Shown in pieces: positions 5,518-10,881 of a stretch of 10,881 bases of DNA (the stretch's first letter is position 1; the number at the start of each line of letters is the position of its first letter). Both the position numbers and the translations under genes were made by a program. Origin of the DNA: Planctomycetota bacterium (GTDB taxonomy: Bacteria > Planctomycetota > UBA11346); the NCBI GenBank assembly GCA_013816415.1, contig JACDEN010000043.1, positions 1-10,881 on the forward strand, given 5' to 3'. The notes under the pieces are model-generated. The model was not told the DNA's origin, ran no database searches, and saw only the letters and a program-made list of their open reading frames with translations.

Positions 5518-8500
5518 CGCAAGCCACCGACGACACCTATTACCTGTATGTCGGCAACGGCTGGTCGGGCCCGTTCAAGCTCGAGCAGATCCGCCTGTTC
5601 ATGCGCGACCATCAGATCACGACCGAGACGTTCGCGTACGAGCCTCAGCAGCAGATGCAGCTGACGGTTGGTCAGCTGCTGAGCAGCTCCTCCGAAGCGC
5701 AGACCGGATCCTATCAGAGCCCGAGCGCGCCCGCCGAGACCAGCAAGACCGCGAGCCGCATGGGCACGCGCAGCGGCAATGAGACGACCAAAGGCAAGCG
5801 CAGCACGCGCACCACCCGCAAGCGCGATGACGACGACGTCATCGACCTGGATCAGGTGAAGACGCAGACGAACAAGATCATCGATGGCGATTCCTTCGAT
5901 CTCGACGCTCCTGATGCCAAGACCTCCTCGCGCGCCAAGAGCCGCGACGACGGCGATTCGTTCGACCTCGACGCGCACGACAAGGACAAGGATCCGCGCG
6001 ACGACGCCCCCCTCACCATCGACATCGACAACGACGAACTGAAAGGCAAGCCGGCCGAGCAGCGCGTCAACACGCCGTACGAACCGCAGCCCGGCGGCGA
6101 GAACGCGCTCGAGGTCGTGCTGTCCGAGCTCGAAGGACTGCGCAAGGCCTACAACTCGCTGATGGAGAACAGCATCAAGGATCGCGAGGACGGTCAGCGC
6201 CGCGTGCACCTCGCGCAGCTGGCGATCGGCGAGGTGCTGGATGAACGCAAGGCCGACATCGCCGAGATCCGCAGCCTGGTCGCCGAGATCGACGAGGTCG
6301 CGAGCGATCTCGCCAAGAAGCACCAGGACCCGTCACTTTCGACCCGCATCGTGCGCCTGCGTGACAGCCTGCAGCAGTCGGATGTCACCAAGATGGTGCA
6401 ATTCGCCGAGGCCGTGCTGCGGCGCATCGTCGAACAGGCGGCCGGCGACGGCGGAAAGAAGGCCGAGGATCCGTTCTCGGCGTTCGACGAGAAGACCGAA
6501 CCGCCGTCCCAGAACCTGGTCGTGCAGACCGCGCGCGTCGAGCTCGCGGACAAGCAGAACCAGCTCAAGCTGCTCAAGCGCAGCCATGACGAACTGCAGG
6601 AGGCCCTGGTCAAGGAGCAGCAGCAGGCGCGCGAGCAGCTGCTCAAGGCGACGGCGCTGCTCGAGAGCGAGAAGTCCGCACGCGAGAACGATTCGGCCGA
6701 AGTGCGCACGCTCGCCGCCGAGATCTACCGCCTCGCAACCGAACTCGATCCCGACACCGTCAGCGAAGCGCTCAGCGCGAAGATCATCTCGCTGTGGGAC
6801 GAGCTCGGCAATCCGGTGCTGACCAAGCTCGCGCCGGTCGCCGGCGAGGTGCTGATCGGCGTGGTCAAGGGCCTGAAGACGAAGGTCGAGAAGCAGACCT
6901 CGGCGCTGACCGCCACGCTCAGGAACGGCGGACAGCTCCAGCAGCCACCGACCAACGAGGTGTCGTCGCTGCGCAAGCAGGTCAAGGAGCTGGGCGCGCT
7001 GCGCGCCGAACTCCTGCAGACCCGCACCGACCTCTCGATGATGCGCCAACGCGAAGAGGCGCTGCAGGAGGAGAAGGCCCGGCTCCAGCAGCTGCTCGAG
7101 GAGCAGCGCCAGATCAGCGAGAAGGCGCAGCAGGCCGCGAAGGCGCGCGAGCAGCGCCTGCGCTCAACCGTGTGCGCGCTCGAAGTGACGAAGGAGCTGC
7201 ACCAGGAGGTCATGCGCGATCTCCAGACCCAGCTCGGCTCGGCGCAGAGCCGCTTCGAGGAGATGGAGCGCGAACTGCGCGAGGTGCGCGGCACGATCTC
7301 GGTGAAGAAGGCCGCGAGCAACGTCGGCCAGGACATCCAGGAGGAGATGCGCCGCCTGGTCGACATGCGCGCGATGCTCGACGCCCGCAAGGAGGAGCTC
7401 TCCAGCGACCTCAAGAGCGCCGAGGCCGAACTGCAGCGCCTCGGCGATTCCCCCGACGGCGAGGACCCCTCGCTTGCGGAGGCGCTCGCAGTCAAGGTCA
7501 CGCAGCTGCGCCACACCTACGAGCAGACGCAGAAGCGCCTCGATCAGCAGGAGAGCCGCGCCCAGGCCCTGCAGCAGCAGCTGGACGCCAGCCGCCAGGA
7601 GGCCGGCGAGCTGCGCGGACGGAGCGATCAGCTCAGCACCGAGCTCGAAAGCGCGCGCACCAGTCTTTCGCTGTCGAAGAAGAGCGTCGAGGAGCTGCAC
7701 CTCGCCTACAAGCGGCTCGAATCCGAGCGTGAATCGCTGCTGAATGAACTCGAGAAGAAGAAGGGAACCCAATCCGTCGATCGCGGCGAGACCGCCGAAG
7801 ACGCACTGATCGCGAACGAGAGTGCGGATCTGATGTCCCAGCTGTCGGCGATCACCATCCGTGCGGACAACCTCGACGCCGAACTGTCGCGCGAGCGCCG
7901 ACGCGCGCAGGACCTCAGCGAATCGCAGGCCGCCCTCCAGGCGCGCGTCGCCGAGCTCACCCAGGACCGCGACCAGCTGCGGGCGTCGCTCGACCTGATC
8001 GCCGAAGAGCAGACCGCGCAGCAGCAGCGACATGCCACCGCCATCTCGACCGCCACCCAGAACGGCCTCGCCGCCGAGACCAGGCTTGCCGAGGCGCGCC
8101 TGCGCATCGAGGAGCTCGAGAAGAAGATCCGCGGTTCCGGCCCCCAACCCGCGGTCCAGGCTGCCGCCGATCCCGCAGACCGGGAACTCGCCGAGATGCG
8201 GCTGAAGTACCAGGCCGCCTCCGCCGCGGTCACCGAGGCCCGGGTCGCGCTCGCCGCCGCCCAGGCGGAATCAGCGAATACCCGCACCGCATCGCAGAGC
8301 CGCATCGCCGAGCTCGAAGCCCGCCTGGCCGATACCGAGACCAAGCTGCGCACCACCTCGGCGGAACGCGACCGCGCCCAGACCTTCGCGGCGCAGCCCG
8401 GCACCAGCGCCGACGAGGTCGACCGCCTCCACCGCGAGCTCGAATCCGCGTCGAACGAGCACCGCGCCGCCCTGACCTCGGCGCGCAACCGCCTCGCCGA

Positions 8501-10881
8501 GGAGCAGGTGCGCGCGCAGCAGCTCGAAGAGGACCTCAAGGCCGCGCGCCAGCAGGCGCAGATGGTCGGCTCGCAGCGAGAGACCGTGAACGCCGCGCTC
8601 GCCGTCGCGAAATCAGGGAAGGACCGCCTCGAGACCGAGGTCGGGCGCCTGGTGCGCGATCTCGAACGGGTGACGACGGAAAAAGGCACGAACGAGGCGA
8701 AGCTGACCGCCGAGGTCGATTCCACCCGCGCACAGCTGGCCGCGGCGCAGGCGCAGATCGTGGAACTCGAAGCGCGGCTCGCCGCGTTGCAGGGCGACGC
8801 GCAGACCTTGGCGACCAAGGTCCCCGAACTCGAAGGCCGCCTGACGCGCGCCCAGGCCGAACGGCAGCAGCTGCTGCTGGAGCTCGACCGCCTGCGCGGC
8901 GAACTGGTCACGCACAGCCAGCGCACTCAGGTCGACAGCGACCTCACGGCGAAGGTCGATGAATCCCTGCGGCAGTTGCAGGCGGTCACGGCTCAGCGCG
9001 ACGACCTCCAGAAGCGCATGGGCAGCGACGCCGCGAATCTGCAGCGCATCGACGCCGAACTCAACGAGCTGCGTACCCGCGAGGCCAGCCAGTCCGACAC
9101 CCTCGCGACGTTCGAGAGCCGACTCTCAGTCGAACACGGACGCTTCCAGGCGGCGAACAAGCTGCTCGAGCAGGCTCGCACGCAGCACCACGCCCTCTCG
9201 AGCGAACGCGACGACGCCAAGGTGCTGTTCGCCCAATCGGAAGCCCAGCGCCAGAATCTCGAAAACCAGTTGAACCGCATGCGTAGCGAGCTCGCGGACC
9301 TGCGCACGCGCAGGCATTCCCCAGGCTCTTCTCACGGCTCTTCTCAAGGACATACGGAGCAGGACACCATGAACGCACACGCGATCGAAGACACATCGCG
9401 CATCGAAGCGCTCGAGAACGAGCTGATCGACGCGCGGATGAAGCTGAAGGCCTTGGGAACCGGCGACGACATTCAGAAGTCGACGATCACCGTCGAACGC
9501 GACCGCATGGCGCGCGAACTCGATGATCTGCGCCAACAGGTCGCACAGATGCTCAGCGGCCCCTCCGCCACCGGCGACAGCATGCTCGCCGCACGCCTCA
9601 AAGCCGAACAGTCCCGCGCCCAGGACCTCGAACGCCGCCTCTCGCAGGCGCTGCGCGACCGCGAGACCGCCACGACCGAAGCCGCCGCCGTGCAGCAGAA
9701 GTTCAGGACCGTTGCCGACAACCACACCCGCCTCGAAGCGCGCCTGGAACAGCTGGTCTCCGACCCGTCGGTCGCGCTCAAAGAACTCGAGACCACCAAG
9801 CGTCGCCTGAAGCGGGCCCGCCGCCGCCTGCGCGCGATGGAAGCCGAGCGCGAGGACTTCAACACCCAGACCGCCACAGCCGAGACCGACGCCGAGGACG
9901 CGAGCGCCCAGATCGAGATGCTGCGCCGGACCTCGCTGACGATCGGATTGGGCGGCTCGCTGCCGGCGCAGGGCATGCCGGATACGGTGAGGACGGCGCC
10001 GGAGGGTTTGGAGGGGTTCACGCAGTTCGATCAAGGCAGACTACTACAGCAGCTCGAGCTTCCGCTAACGGGTAGGACCCCCTCTCCCTTCACTGGCCGT
10101 GCCGCCAACCCGAACAGTAACACGCAGCCGTTTACCTCGACACATGGCCGACCGGCGATTGCCGCTTCGACCATCGCCCCGGTGGCCAGCGGAACCGGCC
10201 GCTACCGCGTCCACCCCCTCACGCTCAAGGATGCCCGCAAGCAGGCGCGCCGCCGCATGCATCTCGCCCTCTCGATCGGCGCCCCCGCCTGCGCCGTGGC
10301 CATGGGTATGTGGTGGGTCGTGCTGCCGAGCATGTTCCCAACCACCAGCCTCGCCGGCGTGAACGCCAAGTTCGTTTCGGTCAAGGCTCCGATCGAAGGC
10401 AAGCTCAGCCCGATCACGCGTTCGATTGGCAACGGCCTCGGACGCGATGAAGTCCTGACGGTCATTCGCAACGACAAGGTCGACCGGAGCACGCTCGAAA
10501 GCCTGAAACGGCGCATTGCCGATTCGTCTGCCCGCAAAAGCAAGCTCGACAACGACATCGAAGAGTTGCGCGCTCAGAACAAACCGCTGCAGACGCAGAT
10601 GCTCGAACAGCGCACGCAGCTGGCCGATTATCTGGTGGCGCGAATTTCAGAAGGCTCGCGCCGGATCGAGACCAAGGAGAACGACCTCGCGGCCACGCGC
10701 GCGATGCTGCGCGTGAAAAGCACCAGCCAGGAGGCCGGCTCCGCACATCCGGACTTGGCCCTCCAAGCTGCGATCGAAGCCGAAGCAGTGACCACCAAGG
10801 CCGTCGAGGTCCAGCGCCAGAGCATCGACCGCCTGCGCTCGAACCTCGCAGCGCTGGATGCGGGCACCTTCAGTGATGATT
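5514..10881 (+). CDS. Giant coiled-coil protein: GYF_2/DUF4339-like domain, long coiled coil, one TM helix, HlyD-like domain (3' partial)
   Basis: One uninterrupted frame of 1789 codons with no stop before the window edge. Residues 8-56 (YYLYVGNGWSGPFKLEQIR, then a helix and a TFAYEP strand) match the GYF_2/DUF4339 pattern, a small peptide-binding fold. Residues 57-195 are acidic, low complexity and basic-patched, with the nonapeptide DGDSFDLDA twice (124-132, 146-154). From about 196 to 1470 the chain is dominated by Leu/Ala/Glu/Gln/Arg heptads typical of coiled coil, broken by a less charged island (about 402-465, with SLWDELGNPVLTKL) and a Ser/Gly/His segment (about 1268-1285). Residues 1472-1570 are a Pro/Gly/Ser/Thr linker. 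A basic cluster KDARKQARRR then precedes one transmembrane helix (about 1584-1604, ending MWWVVL), implying a cytoplasmic N-terminus. Residues about 1618-1650 (VSVKAPIEGKLSPI, GRDEVLTVI) resemble the half-lipoyl segment of HlyD-type membrane fusion proteins, followed by a periplasmic coiled coil. Known HlyD or Alg44-like adaptors lack such a cytoplasmic part. The role is inferred: an envelope export or surface-polymer adaptor tethered to a cytoplasmic scaffold. Confidence 0.9.
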   Translation, partial: MTQATDDTYYLYVGNGWSGPFKLEQIRLFMRDHQITTETFAYEPQQQMQLTVGQLLSSSSEAQTGSYQSPSAPAETSKTASRMGTRSGNETTKGKRSTRTTRKRDDDDVIDLDQVKTQTNKIIDGDSFDLDAPDAKTSSRAKSRDDGDSFDLDAHDKDKDPRDDAPLTIDIDNDELKGKPAEQRVNTPYEPQPGGENALEVVLSELEGLRKAYNSLMENSIKDREDGQRRVHLAQLAIGEVLDERKADIAEIRSLVAEIDEVASDLAKKHQDPSLSTRIVRLRDSLQQSDVTKMVQFAEAVLRRIVEQAAGDGGKKAEDPFSAFDEKTEPPSQNLVVQTARVELADKQNQLKLLKRSHDELQEALVKEQQQAREQLLKATALLESEKSARENDSAEVRTLAAEIYRLATELDPDTVSEALSAKIISLWDELGNPVLTKLAPVAGEVLIGVVKGLKTKVEKQTSALTATLRNGGQLQQPPTNEVSSLRKQVKELGALRAELLQTRTDLSMMRQREEALQEEKARLQQLLEEQRQISEKAQQAAKAREQRLRSTVCALEVTKELHQEVMRDLQTQLGSAQSRFEEMERELREVRGTISVKKAASNVGQDIQEEMRRLVDMRAMLDARKEELSSDLKSAEAELQRLGDSPDGEDPSLAEALAVKVTQLRHTYEQTQKRLDQQESRAQALQQQLDASRQEAGELRGRSDQLSTELESARTSLSLSKKSVEELHLAYKRLESERESLLNELEKKKGTQSVDRGETAEDALIANESADLMSQLSAITIRADNLDAELSRERRRAQDLSESQAALQARVAELTQDRDQLRASLDLIAEEQTAQQQRHATAISTATQNGLAAETRLAEARLRIEELEKKIRGSGPQPAVQAAADPADRELAEMRLKYQAASAAVTEARVALAAAQAESANTRTASQSRIAELEARLADTETKLRTTSAERDRAQTFAAQPGTSADEVDRLHRELESASNEHRAALTSARNRLAEEQVRAQQLEEDLKAARQQAQMVGSQRETVNAALAVAKSGKDRLETEVGRLVRDLERVTTEKGTNEAKLTAEVDSTRAQLAAAQAQIVELEARLAALQGDAQTLATKVPELEGRLTRAQAERQQLLLELDRLRGELVTHSQRTQVDSDLTAKVDESLRQLQAVTAQRDDLQKRMGSDAANLQRIDAELNELRTREASQSDTLATFESRLSVEHGRFQAANKLLEQARTQHHALSSERDDAKVLFAQSEAQRQNLENQLNRMRSELADLRTRRHSPGSSHGSSQGHTEQDTMNAHAIEDTSRIEALENELIDARMKLKALGTGDDIQKSTITVERDRMARELDDLRQQVAQMLSGPSATGDSMLAARLKAEQSRAQDLERRLSQALRDRETATTEAAAVQQKFRTVADNHTRLEARLEQLVSDPSVALKELETTKRRLKRARRRLRAMEAEREDFNTQTATAETDAEDASAQIEMLRRTSLTIGLGGSLPAQGMPDTVRTAPEGLEGFTQFDQGRLLQQLELPLTGRTPSPFTGRAANPNSNTQPFTSTHGRPAIAASTIAPVASGTGRYRVHPLTLKDARKQARRRMHLALSIGAPACAVAMGMWWVVLPSMFPTTSLAGVNAKFVSVKAPIEGKLSPITRSIGNGLGRDEVLTVIRNDKVDRSTLESLKRRIADSSARKSKLDNDIEELRAQNKPLQTQMLEQRTQLADYLVARISEGSRRIETKENDLAATRAMLRVKSTSQEAGSAHPDLALQAAIEAEAVTTKAVEVQRQSIDRLRSNLAALDAGTFSDD
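9324..9346 (+). repeat. 11-base direct repeat inside the coiled-coil gene
   Basis: GGCTCTTCTCA occurs at 9324-9334 and again at 9336-9346, encoding the Gly-Ser-Ser-(His/Gln) stretch that interrupts the heptads. The interval keeps the reading frame. It looks like a local duplication within a flexible linker. Confidence 0.8.
9361..9371 (+). promoter_or_regulatory. Possible internal ribosome binding site and start codon
   Basis: AGGA at 9361-9364, preceded by GGAG, lies 4 bases before an in-frame ATG at 9369 (Met1286 of the giant protein). This is a better start context than that of the annotated start at 5514. It directly follows the Ser/Gly/His break in the coiled coil. Initiation here would give a shorter product holding the last coiled-coil part, the transmembrane helix and the HlyD-like domain. 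AGGA also arises by chance in Glu/Gln/Asp-rich codons. Confidence 0.3.

Noticed and set aside
7706..8926. 406-codon minus-strand frame rich in Ser, Arg, Ala and Cys, with others at 5421-6323, 7164-8147 and 9126-10034
   Set aside because: These arise opposite the GC-rich coiled-coil codons (GAG/CTC, CAG/CTG, CGC/GCG). They lack motifs and ribosome sites, while the plus strand stays open for 1789 codons with a sensible domain order.
9300..9371. Frameshift or gene boundary splitting the giant gene
   Set aside because: Codon-by-codon reading keeps the same frame through the segment with no stop, so I annotate one gene and list the internal start only as a possibility.

Overview
The window is high-GC bacterial DNA with strong G/C preference at third codon positions, tight ATGA gene overlaps and mostly short intergenic gaps. 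The gene content (TesA-type SGNH esterase next to a LolD/YbbA-type ABC ATPase, a LarA-like protein, a saccharopine dehydrogenase-family enzyme, an HlyD-type adaptor) suggests a proteobacterium, possibly a high-GC gammaproteobacterium. That assignment is inferred from gene neighbourhood and composition only. No rRNA, tRNA, transposase, phage gene or CRISPR array was seen.

Left part, minus strand, read from about 2390 down to 1: three genes that look like one translationally coupled operon. They are a LarA-like (DUF2088) protein (2386-1064), a secreted TesA-like SGNH hydrolase (1067-447) and an ABC transporter ATPase of the LolD/YbbA type (450 to the window edge, cut before Walker B). Both junctions are 4-base ATGA overlaps. 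Upstream of them lies an array of 7-base repeats arranged as two opposed arms (2413-2515). It fills the gap to the next minus-strand gene.

Middle part: a divergent pair. On the minus strand (3901-2516) is an uncharacterised 461-residue protein with modules that look like the VOC (glyoxalase / extradiol dioxygenase) fold. On the plus strand (4069-5196) is a 375-residue saccharopine dehydrogenase-family enzyme. They share a 167-base intergenic region with a TATACT-type -10 element on each strand. The pairing suggests a common pathway, perhaps lysine/2-aminoadipate or polyamine metabolism, but this is inference.

Right part: after a 317-base gap holding a TATACT element, a small nested stem and a 29-codon possible leader ORF, one uninterrupted plus-strand reading frame starts at 5514 and runs off the end of the window (1789 codons without a stop). 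It encodes an N-terminal GYF_2/DUF4339-like domain, an acidic low-complexity linker, well over 1200 residues of mostly coiled coil, a Pro/Gly/Ser/Thr linker, one transmembrane helix after a basic cluster, and the start of an HlyD/membrane-fusion-protein-like periplasmic domain. This giant gene is the most unusual item in the window. It looks like a periplasmic adaptor tethered through the inner membrane to a very long cytoplasmic coiled coil. Many long open frames on the opposite strand of this gene are composition artefacts.
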